From contig JAEOSL010000001.1 in NCBI GenBank assembly GCA_016840385.1, forward strand, positions 62,001 through 126,000: a stretch of 64,000 bases of DNA, read 5' to 3'. Origin of the DNA: Candidatus Thorarchaeota archaeon (GTDB lineage: Archaea; Asgardarchaeota; Thorarchaeia; Thorarchaeales; Thorarchaeaceae). Positions 9,215 to 17,948 of this stretch are shown here, piece by piece. The number at the start of each line of letters is the position of its first letter. Positions within the stretch are counted from its first letter, which is position 1. The notes below the pieces were generated by a model. The model was not told the DNA's origin and searched no databases. It worked only from the letters and a program-made list of their open reading frames with translations. Made by a program: the position numbers and the translations under genes.

Positions 9215-9478
9215 TTAGAATATCCCGAGGTTGGTTGCAACCTCTGCGGCACTGTAATCAGGTGCCAGTTTCACAAATGCCTTCTTTCTACCATCAGGCA
9301 TTATCAATGTGTTAACCTTTTGAACTACAACGTCGTAAAGGGATTCCACAGCCCATTTGATAGTGTTCTTGTTAGCCCTGCGATCTACGTAGAAGATGAG
9401 TTTGTTCTGCTCATCAACAGCTTCAAGGCTAGCCTCTGTCACTACTGGTCGAATAATAATTTCATTTGGATCTCTCAT
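9215..9478 (-). CDS. rpl23: Ribosomal protein uL23
   Basis: An 87-residue protein with the uL23 pattern IIIRPVVTEASLEAVDEQNKL and the later VVVQKVNTLIMPDGRKKAFVKL. uL23 lies at the polypeptide exit and docks the signal recognition particle. It sits between uL4 and uL2 with 12-base gaps, in the usual archaeal order. Confidence 0.97.
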   Translation of the reverse strand: MRDPNEIIIRPVVTEASLEAVDEQNKLIFYVDRRANKNTIKWAVESLYDVVVQKVNTLIMPDGRKKAFVKLAPDYSAAEVATNLGIF

Positions 9479-9489
9479 GATGGCTCACC

Positions 9490-10281
9490 TCAAACGAACA
9501 AATTCTCCTTTCCAAGCCTATCAATGGCGGATGTTGTCCAGACCACTAGGCGACCAGCATGTGTTCCAGGAGCCAAGAGCTCCGCATTCAGACCATGGAC
9601 TTCAGCAGTGTCTACTCCAGGAAGATTTCTTGCGGCTTTGCTGATTCCACCGTCTGTGCCGACAACTATCAGCAATGACTTTGGAGTCTTCATCTTACGA
9701 CCGCGCATCTTTCCTTTACCAGATCGAACAGAACGACCATTACTTGCTCTTTCAAGATCATCTCCGAGACCAAGAGCTGTCAAGGTCTCATGAACCTCCT
9801 TTGTAGTTGCAAGTGATTCGAGTCTGCTACTCACAATGAGAGGAATACTGGGAACATTATCAACACGATGACCACGTGCCTTTACAAACTCAGGATTAGA
9901 GGTTGCAGCAATCGCGGAACGAATCGCGAGTCTGTTCTCATTCTTATTTATTCTCTCAATGATTACTTTCCGGGCCTCAGGTGGGTGTGCCACCCTGCCA
10001 CCGACAGTACCGGGAGCAAAACCTGCTTTGTTAGCTGCACCAGTACCACTACCCTTGATACGAGGCATTCTGGACCTGCCATGGCCAGTCTGCCAGCTCT
10101 GTGCAGTGTTTTTCTTGCCAGCTAATTCATCAACACCGTGTGGTTGACGTCTACGTGATTGTACGGCCAAAACCGCCCTCTTGATAATATCTGGTCGATA
10201 GGGTGTATCGAACTGAGGGGGTAAATCAACAGATTCCTTACTGGCCTTACCCTTTAGTGTATAAGTCTTAATTTTTGCCAT
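9490..10281 (-). CDS. rpl4: Ribosomal protein uL4
   Basis: A 263-residue protein. The long internal loop GHGRSRMPRIKGSGTGAANKAG (positions about 10025-10085) is the exit-tunnel extension characteristic of uL4. The N-terminus LPPQFDTPYRPDIIKRAV and the C-terminal GVDTAEVHGLNAELLAPG also match archaeal/eukaryotic uL4. It is the second gene of the operon. Confidence 0.97.
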   Translation of the reverse strand: MAKIKTYTLKGKASKESVDLPPQFDTPYRPDIIKRAVLAVQSRRRQPHGVDELAGKKNTAQSWQTGHGRSRMPRIKGSGTGAANKAGFAPGTVGGRVAHPPEARKVIIERINKNENRLAIRSAIAATSNPEFVKARGHRVDNVPSIPLIVSSRLESLATTKEVHETLTALGLGDDLERASNGRSVRSGKGKMRGRKMKTPKSLLIVVGTDGGISKAARNLPGVDTAEVHGLNAELLAPGTHAGRLVVWTTSAIDRLGKENLFV

Positions 10282-10294
10282 AGACTGTCATCTC

Positions 10295-11302
10295 CTACTG
10301 CTTTGATGCTGTGCTGATGTAGCTCATCTGCACGGGCTCATCCACGTGTCCCTTCTTAGGACGAATGGCGAATCTGATTCGAACTGGGCGTTTTACTGCA
10401 CCAGGAATAGATCCATGAAGCATTATGTAGTCACCACGGATTACTCCGTAGTTCACAAACCCTCCAGAGGGTGTGATTTCTTCACCACGCTCGCCCATCT
10501 TCACAATTTTGTTATTGAAGCTGGTTCGCGTATGAAAACCAGTCTGACCCGGTCTCGGAACTGAGTATCTGATGTTGCTAGGAGTCCATGGACCAATACA
10601 TCCAACACCACGCTTTGTCTTTCGTGACTTGTGCTGAAGGATTCGTATTCCCCATCGTCGGACTGGGCCTTGAAAACCATGACCCTTGGTCACTGCAATG
10701 CTGTCTATGAGAATACCCTCTTTGAGGATATCCGCAACACGGACATCAGTGCCAAGAACACTCTTTGCGTATTCAAAAGCTTCTTGGACGCTGGCAGCGC
10801 CTACCTTGTATTCCATAACATCAGGCTTCTTCTTCGCAATTCCCGCAAGCCTTGGCTGAGTATGTATGAGCATCCGGATTTCAGCAAACGAGTCGAGTTT
10901 CTCCTCGAACTCTTTCAACTTGGTTTCGTGATCGTACTCCTTTGGTACGGGCATTGTCTTCTTCAGGTCTTCTGACATGGTGCCAGCAAGAACTTCAGTT
11001 GTCAACTTGAGACCATAAATTGTGGCCTCGTAACCGCGTATTGAGAACGGTCTAATCGGTGGTGTGTCAACTATTGTGACAGGGACAACGGTTTCCTGTC
11101 CTGCAAATGGACTGTCAACATTGCCAACTGTCATGACCGCATGTGTCATTCCAGCCTTGTAACCGATGAAACCTTGTAGTTTTGCAGCTCCGTCTTTGTA
11201 CTCAGGCCAATTCTTGATACGGGGCACGAATTTAGAAGCCCTACCTCGTGGTAAGTACGCTAGACTTCCACGCCTTGGTGCATTCTTCTTTCTGTGTGCC
11301 AT
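10295..11302 (-). CDS. rpl3: Ribosomal protein uL3
   Basis: A 335-residue archaeal/eukaryotic-type uL3. Recognisable parts are the N-terminal RGSLAYLPRGRASKFVPR, the GYKAGMTHAV segment and the VTKGHGFQGPVRRWGI motif near the peptidyl transferase centre. It is first in the ribosomal block. An upstream TATA-like element is listed separately. Confidence 0.98.
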   Translation of the reverse strand: MAHRKKNAPRRGSLAYLPRGRASKFVPRIKNWPEYKDGAAKLQGFIGYKAGMTHAVMTVGNVDSPFAGQETVVPVTIVDTPPIRPFSIRGYEATIYGLKLTTEVLAGTMSEDLKKTMPVPKEYDHETKLKEFEEKLDSFAEIRMLIHTQPRLAGIAKKKPDVMEYKVGAASVQEAFEYAKSVLGTDVRVADILKEGILIDSIAVTKGHGFQGPVRRWGIRILQHKSRKTKRGVGCIGPWTPSNIRYSVPRPGQTGFHTRTSFNNKIVKMGERGEEITPSGGFVNYGVIRGDYIMLHGSIPGAVKRPVRIRFAIRPKKGHVDEPVQMSYISTASKQ

Positions 11303-11383
11303 TATTTACACCACTTTGGTGTACGTATCGAACGGCCGATAGACTGGCTATTCGTACTACGAGTAGCGCGCCAAGCGAGAGTT

Positions 11384-11395
11384 GGTTTTTAAAAC
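11384..11395 (-). promoter_or_regulatory. Putative promoter of the uL3 operon
   Basis: A TATA-like GTTTTAAAAACC (leftward) lies about 80 bases upstream of the uL3 start. That leaves room for a 5' leader of roughly 50 bases. The sequence in between contains short dyads (for example GTACTACGAGTAG) but no assignable motif. Confidence 0.4.
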
Positions 11396-11417
11396 TTACC
11401 TACTGACCAAGAAATAC

Positions 11418-13784
11418 CTAGAAATGATTCTGCTCAGTTCGGGCGAGAATCTCATTTTGAAGGTCTTTTCCGATATTTACAAAATAATCGGAGTATCCAG
11501 CTACTCTAACAATGAGATTTAGATAGTTCTCTGGGTGTTGTTGAGCATCTCGAAGCGTTTCTGCTCTGATTACATTGAACTGAATATGATGCCCACCTAG
11601 TTTGAAGTATGTACGAACAAGGTCGGCAAGCTTTCGACGACCTTCTTGATCTACAAGAACATCTGGCATGAATTTCTGGTTTAGAAGCGTACCACCAGTC
11701 TTTGAATGGTCGATTTTTGCAACTGACTTGATGACTGCAGTTGGACCACTCTTATCTGCCCCATGACTTGGGGAGATACCATCAGAGAGGGGTGAACCTG
11801 CTTTTCTGCCGTCTGGAGTTGCTCCGGTTACCTGTCCAAAGTATACATGAACAGTAGTTGGAAGAAGGTTCACTCTATACTCTCCACCCTTGGTGTTGGG
11901 ACGTCCATCGAGTGTGTCAAAGTAAGCTTCAAAGACTGATTGTGCAATCTCATCTGCAAAATCATCATCATTTCCATACTTTGGAGTCTTGTTTAACAAT
12001 GTCATTCTCATTACTTCATCGTCTTCAAAATCAGTTTTTATTCCTTCAAGAAGCTCATTCATGGTGAACTTCTTCTTCTCAAAGACATGATACTTGATAG
12101 CTGAGAGTGAATCAGTAATAGTCCCCATTCCAACTCCTTGAATGTATGTTGAGTTGTAACGAGGTCCTCCATCATGGTAATCCTTACCTCTCTTGATACA
12201 ATCATCAAAGAGGAGTGACATGAAGGGGGCAGGCATGTATTCTGCGTATAATCGCTCAATGATGTTATTGCCTTTAATCTTCAAATCAATGAAATGTTTG
12301 AGTTGTTCATTGTAAGCAGAGAAGAGTTCATCAAATGACTTGAATGATGTCACTTCACCTGTCTTGATTCCGACCTGTTTTCCAGTCTTAGGATCAATAC
12401 CATTATTCAGTGTGATTTCCAATATTTTTGGCCAGTTACAATAACCCGTGAGAATACAGCTTTCTTTTCCAAATGCACTGATTGTCACACAACCACTAGG
12501 TCCACCAACTCTAGCATCTTCAATGGATTTTCCTGCTCGAAGGAACTCTTTGATTATAACATCGGTGTTGAACATGGATGGTTGACCTGTCCCTTCTTTT
12601 ACCACATCAACTGCGCTTATGAGGAACCTGTCAGGATTTTCAGTACTCATCTGAATACAGACACTGGGTTGAATCAATTTCATCTCGTTACAGACTTCCA
12701 GAATCATGTATGAAACTTCATTGACCCCATCAGAACCATCGATCTTTAGTCCTCCAGTGTTAATGAGTGCGAAGTCCTGGTATGTACCACTCTGTTGCTC
12801 TGTAATGTCAACTTTGGGAGGTGCAGGTTGATTGTTGAACTTCACCCAGAAACATTGTAAGAGTTCTTTTGCAAAATCCATTGTGATCGTTTTTTCATCA
12901 AGTTCTTTCTGATAAAACGGATGAAGATGTTGATCTAGTCGTCCTGGATTGAAACTGTCCCAGATGTTCAATTCGATAATGACTCCTAGATGAACGAACC
13001 AGTAAGATTGTAGAGCCTCCCAGAAATTTCTTGGAGGATTAGCTGGAACCCGTTCGCATACTTCAGCTATTTTATCGAGTTCCTCTTTGCGTTTTGGGTC
13101 TGTTTCCGATTGGGCTAGCTCTCGTGCTTTGTCTGCATGACGTTTTGCAAAGGAAATAACTGCATTAGCAGCAATCTCCATTGATTTGAGTTCCTGTTCC
13201 TTTGAGTAAGCTTCTGAATCATTGTAATAATCTAATGAAGTGAGATGATTCTGGATATCTTCAATGAGGTCCAAAAGACCTCTTCGGTAGATCTTGTCAT
13301 CAAGAATAGCATGTCCTGGTGCTCTCTGCTCCATGAACTCAGTATAAATTCCAGCGTTGAAAGCCGCCATCCACTCTTCAGACATAGACTGGAATACACG
13401 TTCTCGCATCGTTCGACCAGTCCAGAATGGGATTATCTCATCCTTGTAGGTGGTTCTTGTTTCATTGCTTACAAGGAATGGGGATCTTTCCCGTGAGTTA
13501 GCAATATCTAGGTCTTCTACAGTATGACTGCAGAGTTCAGGGTATGTGGGAGTGGCCCTCGGTGAGGAACCTCTTTCACCTACAATCAGTTCACCATCAT
13601 TAATAGTGATAGTTTTGTTTTCTAAGATGTGCTTGAATGCAAGGGCTCGAGCTACGGGTGTTGATACATTATCAGCACCCCCACTCTGATAGAAATCTGT
13701 GAGAAGTTCAGCACGTTCAGTACAAATGTACGGCTTAGTAGTAACACTCTGGTTTCTCAAACGTTGAACGCGGTCTGGCAACAT
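11418..13784 (-). CDS. Glycyl radical enzyme (pyruvate formate-lyase family)
   Basis: A 788-residue protein with the family's full length. The C-terminal glycyl radical motif is RVAGYSDYFVNI (about residues 756-767). The thiyl cysteine lies in VGGPSGCVTISAFG near residue 440. Many characterised dehydratases and decarboxylases of this family carry Glu two residues after that cysteine (GCVE); here it is Thr, so the substrate class cannot be read by analogy and a C-C lyase or adding enzyme is possible. No activating radical SAM enzyme is adjacent. The gene separates uL3 from an RNA methyltransferase gene that I recall being next to uL3 in other archaea, which suggests insertion. Confidence 0.9.
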   Translation of the reverse strand: MLPDRVQRLRNQSVTTKPYICTERAELLTDFYQSGGADNVSTPVARALAFKHILENKTITINDGELIVGERGSSPRATPTYPELCSHTVEDLDIANSRERSPFLVSNETRTTYKDEIIPFWTGRTMRERVFQSMSEEWMAAFNAGIYTEFMEQRAPGHAILDDKIYRRGLLDLIEDIQNHLTSLDYYNDSEAYSKEQELKSMEIAANAVISFAKRHADKARELAQSETDPKRKEELDKIAEVCERVPANPPRNFWEALQSYWFVHLGVIIELNIWDSFNPGRLDQHLHPFYQKELDEKTITMDFAKELLQCFWVKFNNQPAPPKVDITEQQSGTYQDFALINTGGLKIDGSDGVNEVSYMILEVCNEMKLIQPSVCIQMSTENPDRFLISAVDVVKEGTGQPSMFNTDVIIKEFLRAGKSIEDARVGGPSGCVTISAFGKESCILTGYCNWPKILEITLNNGIDPKTGKQVGIKTGEVTSFKSFDELFSAYNEQLKHFIDLKIKGNNIIERLYAEYMPAPFMSLLFDDCIKRGKDYHDGGPRYNSTYIQGVGMGTITDSLSAIKYHVFEKKKFTMNELLEGIKTDFEDDEVMRMTLLNKTPKYGNDDDFADEIAQSVFEAYFDTLDGRPNTKGGEYRVNLLPTTVHVYFGQVTGATPDGRKAGSPLSDGISPSHGADKSGPTAVIKSVAKIDHSKTGGTLLNQKFMPDVLVDQEGRRKLADLVRTYFKLGGHHIQFNVIRAETLRDAQQHPENYLNLIVRVAGYSDYFVNIGKDLQNEILARTEQNHF

Positions 13785-13872
13785 TGGATAATCCTCACCT
13801 TATTTCAGAACCTACATTGAGATTAATTTCATTCAGTGTCTTTAGTCTAAAAAGGTCGCGGATGTGTACGGA

Positions 13873-14736
13873 TTATCGATCATAGCCAGATTTGGTGATG
13901 TTATCACCCATTGAGCTATTCAGGAGGCCTAGACTAACGAAGAGGGCTTCTTCTAGTCTAACAGTTTCAGTTCCTTGGCCTTCAATCGTATTTACCCAGA
14001 AGTCAACATGGTGTTTGATGTCTTCTTTCTCATTAGCACATAGCTCGGTAATCCCTCGTTCGGGACCACCAAAAATTGCTAACGCCGCTCTCGTATTTGA
14101 GATTGTAGAGGTAAGGTCATCTTCTAGGTTCTTGAAAGATGGAGCATTTTTTGAGAAACCAATACGAGTCATGCCTTCTGATTGCTTGAGAAGGTCCACT
14201 AATCCACCAACTCTACTCGCTTCATAGCCCCAGTACTCCTGCACATCAGACCTTTCTATTTCTTCAAGCACAATCTTTGGAGATTTCTTTGCCACTCTGA
14301 AGAGTGTTGGGTCTCGCTCACTTACGATTCCAGAATAATCGATTAACCTTTCAAATCCAAGGTCAATCTGATTAGGGCGTACTTGAACACCCCATCTTAC
14401 AGATCCTTCTGATAAATCTGCTAATGATGACTGTAAGGGATGACTTCTGATTCGTAGTGGAGGGAGAGTCCCTGCATATTGTAGTGAGGGGGATTTGGGA
14501 AATATACGTCGCCGCAAGTATTGAGGTGTATCAAGATATCTCAGAATCCTCACAAGAAGGTCCGCATCTCTCATTTTTGATGGTGGTAGGTGACCAGTCT
14601 TGTACACGAACACCTCCTCAACGCGGAAAACTGCAATGGCACGTGCTATCCTTCCAGCTTTAGCTGTTTTTTTGCGAAGGTTGGTACTATCAGCAAGGCT
14701 TGTGTCAGGAAGTGCTACTTTCAGTGTCATTGTCAT
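13873..14736 (-). CDS. SPOUT-family RNA methyltransferase (MTH1/C9orf114-like)
   Basis: A 287-residue protein. It opens with SLADSTNLRKKTAKAGRIAR, has a central OB-like insertion (about 90-150), and ends in a knotted SPOUT methyltransferase core (ALAIFGGPERGITELC, then FWVNTIEGQGTETVRLEEAL). The GxxxG loop plus the Gly-rich trefoil-knot region bind SAM. Relatives methylate rRNA uridines. It is followed after 87 bases by the glycyl radical enzyme gene and preceded by archease. Confidence 0.82.
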   Translation of the reverse strand: MTMTLKVALPDTSLADSTNLRKKTAKAGRIARAIAVFRVEEVFVYKTGHLPPSKMRDADLLVRILRYLDTPQYLRRRIFPKSPSLQYAGTLPPLRIRSHPLQSSLADLSEGSVRWGVQVRPNQIDLGFERLIDYSGIVSERDPTLFRVAKKSPKIVLEEIERSDVQEYWGYEASRVGGLVDLLKQSEGMTRIGFSKNAPSFKNLEDDLTSTISNTRAALAIFGGPERGITELCANEKEDIKHHVDFWVNTIEGQGTETVRLEEALFVSLGLLNSSMGDNITKSGYDR

Positions 14737-14741
14737 TACTC

Positions 14742-15173
14742 CTATAGATCCAGGGTGAAACAGAGCGTTGTTTTATCTGGTTGCTGGTCAATCTTCATGT
14801 CAGCATAAGTCATTGCTTTGACTTCAGTCCTTGTATCATGCTTCCCAAAGTTGATTGTTTCTCCAATTGCTCGACCCTTCAGCACATATCCTTCTGCATC
14901 CTTGGAGATTTCATCTACCTCAAATTTTGAGTAAAAGCGACTTGTAATATCAATGAGGGCAATAAGATGTCCAATCCATTCGACGAGGAGCTCCTCCATG
15001 TCATATCCACGGGTTTCAATTTCTACGGATTCAGTGGGTGTAACTGTGGATGAATCAAGTATAACCTCGAATGATGCTAGACCAGCCTCTTCGAAAGCAG
15101 TTTCCAGAGTAGGAGCCCAGCACTCGATGGTTATGTCTGCTGTGTGGTCATGGAATCTAAAGCCGCGCTCCAT
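14742..15173 (-). CDS. Archease, activator of RtcB tRNA ligase
   Basis: About 143 residues beginning MERGFRFHDHTADITIE. The DHTADI motif supplies metal-binding Asp/His, and the C-terminal GKHDTRTEVKAMTY segment with the final acidic residues completes the archease fold. It promotes guanylylation of RtcB during tRNA splicing, which fits the intron-bearing tRNA-Ser immediately upstream. An upstream ATG at 15203 would add ten residues that I do not think are conserved and would sit almost on a TATA-like element, so I prefer 15173. Confidence 0.88.
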   Translation of the reverse strand: MERGFRFHDHTADITIECWAPTLETAFEEAGLASFEVILDSSTVTPTESVEIETRGYDMEELLVEWIGHLIALIDITSRFYSKFEVDEISKDAEGYVLKGRAIGETINFGKHDTRTEVKAMTYADMKIDQQPDKTTLCFTLDL

Positions 15174-15206
15174 TATTTCAGTCTCCAAAGTCAACCACGA
15201 CAAGAA

Positions 15207-15217
15207 GCTTAAAAGGC
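15207..15217 (+). promoter_or_regulatory. TATA element for tRNA-Ser
   Basis: AGCTTAAAAGG lies 24-34 bases before the first tRNA base, the normal spacing for an archaeal TATA box. Confidence 0.5.
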
Positions 15218-15240
15218 ATTTCCAACGGTGGAAATCCTAA

Positions 15241-15360
15241 GCCGAGGTAGCCAAGCCTGGACAACGGCGCTGGTCTTGAAAATTGGAGTGTCATGCACTC
15301 CTTGACCAGGTCAACCAGTGTGTTATGCACTCATGAGTTCAAATCCCATCCTCGGCGCCA
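15241..15360 (+). tRNA. tRNA-Ser (UGA) with a short intron
   Basis: The acceptor GCCGAGG pairs with CCTCGGC, followed by discriminator G and an encoded CCA. G is the usual archaeal Ser discriminator. The anticodon stem CTGGT/ACCAG encloses CTTGAA, giving anticodon TGA. An insert of about 22 bases with the hairpin GGAGTG/CACTCC sits next to the anticodon, at the canonical 37/38 position. A long variable arm (stem AGTG/CACT) marks a class II tRNA. The last 26 bases of the gene plus a short flank are repeated at 16051-16083. Confidence 0.85.
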
Positions 15361-15367
15361 TTTTCCT
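15335..15367 (+). repeat. Direct repeat copy 1: tRNA-Ser 3' end
   Basis: From the T-loop to seven bases past the CCA. It matches 16051-16083 at 29 of 33 positions. A repeat that starts in the T arm and ends just past the tRNA is the usual geometry of archaeal att sites. Confidence 0.8.
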
Positions 15368-15449
15368 ATCTCTTAAATTCTTTCTAGGTTTATTACATGT
15401 TTTTAGATTACTATACAGTGGCACTACACAAACTTGGTAGGAATATGCG

Positions 15450-16049
15450 ATGACTAAGAAGAAAAGAAGGCGAGGAGATAGTCTGGTAAAGAAAGCATGG
15501 GACCATATTGCTGGTGGAGAAGGATATGATGCACGAGAGGTACTGTCTACACTTTACGACAAGTACCCAGATAGAGCAGACAAAGAAACTACTTTGATAC
15601 TCATCTATAGTTTCGAAGTAGAAGGTCGTGTCTACAAAGCAGAGGATTGGACTCGTAACCTCTTGAAAAAGTACCCTGACTATATGGAGGCTTGGGAATT
15701 GCTTGCAAATCTTCTATCACACATGGAAGATCGCCAAGATGATTTACAGGAAGTTGTAAATCGTATGCTTGAACTTGATCCCAATTCAATATCTGCTCTA
15801 CGTGCGCTTGCAAGTGGTCACTATAACAATGATGAATATGATGAAGCAATTAGAATCTATCAGGATATAGTGGATAGAAATCCTGACGATTCTCATTCAT
15901 GGGATAATCTTGCACACACACTATGGTGGGCAAAGAGATACGATGAATCTCTGAAATGTTGGAAAAGGAAATTGAAACTAGAACCTGATGATTTTCGTGC
16001 AACAAGATGGGTTAAATCATTAGAAAAGCAATTCTCTACCAACGATTGA
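15450..16049 (+). CDS. TPR-repeat protein carried between tRNA-Ser repeats
   Basis: A 199-residue protein with a very basic N-terminus (TKKKRRRGDS) and four to five tetratricopeptide repeats. These are seen as helices with spaced small/aromatic residues, for example YDEAIRIYQDIVDRNPDD near 130 and YDESLKCWKRKLKLEPDD near 165. It is a protein-protein scaffold with no catalytic motif. Its stop codon ends one base before the second tRNA-Ser repeat, and it is the only gene between the two repeats. Confidence 0.78.
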   Translation: MTKKKRRRGDSLVKKAWDHIAGGEGYDAREVLSTLYDKYPDRADKETTLILIYSFEVEGRVYKAEDWTRNLLKKYPDYMEAWELLANLLSHMEDRQDDLQEVVNRMLELDPNSISALRALASGHYNNDEYDEAIRIYQDIVDRNPDDSHSWDNLAHTLWWAKRYDESLKCWKRKLKLEPDDFRATRWVKSLEKQFSTND

Positions 16050-16050
16050 A

Positions 16051-16083
16051 CAGCTCGAATCCCATCCTCGGCGCTATTTTCCT
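16051..16083 (+). repeat. Direct repeat copy 2: orphan tRNA-Ser 3' end
   Basis: An orphan tRNA 3' end, AATCCCATCCTCGGCGCT plus ATTTTCCT, with no matching 5' half upstream. It carries CT instead of CC in the CCA position. It is probably the displaced original 3' end or the distal att site of an inserted cassette. Confidence 0.75.
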
Positions 16084-16135
16084 TTTGCCACATGGTATGT
16101 ACTAATGTGCTATCAAGTCTAATATTTCCTTGATT

Positions 16136-16918
16136 ATGATGGAAATTCCTGTCGATTCTTGGTATGATGCAATATTTCTACGTCACTCACATAGAAAGTA
16201 TTCAGGTGGATTTCCCAATGATGATCTGATTTCTCGAATCGAGAGAGTTTGTGATGAATTCAGACCATTTCCTGGGGCTAGAGCAGTCTTGGTCAAAGAC
16301 TCTGGAAAGGATGTTTTCAAGGGTGCAATCAGCGAGTTCTTCTACAAGGTCACAGAAACTCCATACTATATTGTGTTCATTGGAGATATGGGAATAGATA
16401 ATGTTCAAGCTATCACTGGATATCTAGGAGAAGGAATCATCCTCGAAGCCACCGCTCTTGGTCTCAATACCTGCTGGGTTGGAGGGTTCTATAGAAAAGA
16501 AGGAGTCTTGAAACAGATTGATCTGCAAAACGACGAACAAATTTTGGCTATTACACCAATTGGCTACTCGAAAGATGAAGCAGATCGCGTAGGTGCATCT
16601 TCAAAACAGTATAGACGAAAGAGCCTTGAAAATCTCGTTTTGAGTGGAGATATCAGTAGCAATGAATGGATTGGAACTGCATTAGATGCTGTGAGGATTG
16701 CACCATCAGCTGGAAACAGACAGCCTTGGAGATTCAATATCAGGGATGATTCAATTATCGTATCCTCCAACAGCAAGAGAGAGGGATTCCGTGTTTCAAG
16801 GATGCTTGACTGTGGTATCGCAATGCTACACATTGAATTGGGTGTACGTAAAGTTGGAGTCACAGGTAGCTGGGAGTTTCTGAAGTATCCTGATGTCGGT
16901 AAGTTCCAAATCAGCTGA
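16136..16918 (+). CDS. Nitroreductase-family FMN oxidoreductase (TM1586-like)
   Basis: About 260 residues. The opening AIFLRHSHRKYSGG matches the FMN-phosphate binding RxSxRxF/Y motif of nitroreductases. A second half with ALDAVRIAPSAGNRQPWRFNI repeats another nitroreductase signature, so the protein looks like the fused-repeat TM1586-type subfamily. It probably reduces a quinone-like or nitro compound with NAD(P)H. The reading frame opens with TTG at 16130; ATG at 16136 or 16139 is the likelier start. It overlaps the convergent fmdA by 8 bases. Confidence 0.75.
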   Translation: MMEIPVDSWYDAIFLRHSHRKYSGGFPNDDLISRIERVCDEFRPFPGARAVLVKDSGKDVFKGAISEFFYKVTETPYYIVFIGDMGIDNVQAITGYLGEGIILEATALGLNTCWVGGFYRKEGVLKQIDLQNDEQILAITPIGYSKDEADRVGASSKQYRRKSLENLVLSGDISSNEWIGTALDAVRIAPSAGNRQPWRFNIRDDSIIVSSNSKREGFRVSRMLDCGIAMLHIELGVRKVGVTGSWEFLKYPDVGKFQIS

Positions 16919-17813
16919 AGATTGATTTTGGAAGCACTGCTCTTACTCCTGGAGTGATATCAACAACTTGACTGATTCTCATATCAACAGCACAACTACA
17001 GAGAGCGTATGCCTCTTCTCGGATTAGTCCCTTTTCCACAACCAGCCAATCAATCATATCTCTTAGAGCAATCTTTACTGCATCATCAGTTGTGTTTCCC
17101 CAAGCAGTAGTCATGAAATATTCATCATTTTCGTATTGGGGTCGGTTTATTTTCTTGGTCTTGTTGACTACTAGTTTTATTGTGACATCAGCATCAATTT
17201 CTACTGCTGTACCACAGACCTCGCCATCACCTTGGACTGCATGAACATCACCAACACCGAATAGAGCTCCTTCAACAAAAACTGGTAGATAGACAATAGT
17301 GCCAACTGTACAAGCACGTGAATCCATATTGCCACCATATTCTTTTGGAATTAGAGTACCATGAGAGCCTTCAGCAGGTGCAACAATTAGTGTACCTGGA
17401 AAAGGATCTATAGGAATCTTCACTTTTTCACTAAAAATTGCCTTTCTGTCTTCAATAGGGATTATTCTAGTCCAAGGTTTAGGAAATTCTGAAGCAAGAT
17501 AGCCAAAACCAGGAATTATACAACAAGAACCTTGTTTTGCGATATCAATATCTAAAATGTGAACTTCCAAAGTATCTCCAGGTTCTGCACTTTCAACAAA
17601 CACTGGACCAGTAGCAGGATTTATTCTCTCCATATCAAAGTTGACTGGTAAATCCGTAGATTTCTGAATTGTCTGATTGAAAGCATCTCGGCATTCAAAG
17701 ACAACTGTTTCTCCTGATTGAACTCTGAGAACAGGAGGATTGTTACGATCTGCCTTGAAAACTACATCCTTCATGCTTACGCGGTGAATCTTTCCATCAT
17801 CCATTGTAATCAC
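16911..17813 (-). CDS. fmdA: Acetamidase/formamidase family hydrolase
   Basis: A 300-residue FmdA/AmdA-type amidase. Visible signatures are GPVFVESAEPGDTLEVHILDI near residue 85, the Gly-rich VPAEGSHGTLIPKEYGGNMD near 160, and FGVGDVHAVQGDGEVCGTAVE near 205 with the conserved His/Gln/Asp set. Members hydrolyse short amides to ammonia and the acid. There is no operon partner, and the gene overlaps the convergent nitroreductase. Confidence 0.88.
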   Translation of the reverse strand: MITMDDGKIHRVSMKDVVFKADRNNPPVLRVQSGETVVFECRDAFNQTIQKSTDLPVNFDMERINPATGPVFVESAEPGDTLEVHILDIDIAKQGSCCIIPGFGYLASEFPKPWTRIIPIEDRKAIFSEKVKIPIDPFPGTLIVAPAEGSHGTLIPKEYGGNMDSRACTVGTIVYLPVFVEGALFGVGDVHAVQGDGEVCGTAVEIDADVTIKLVVNKTKKINRPQYENDEYFMTTAWGNTTDDAVKIALRDMIDWLVVEKGLIREEAYALCSCAVDMRISQVVDITPGVRAVLPKSIFS

Positions 17814-17948
17814 TGAAGATGAAAAAAACGGGTTGGTGTTAAATATTCCCAGAGTGATATTTCAAATCTCATTTCAGAATTAGCTTTTGTCACACTGTTT
17901 TATATGGAAATACAACAGAACATTTTATCATAAGAGTGATGAATTATC

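Noticed and set aside
9320..9793. A 157-codon frame antisense to uL23 and uL4
   Set aside because: It is a shadow of conserved ribosomal genes.
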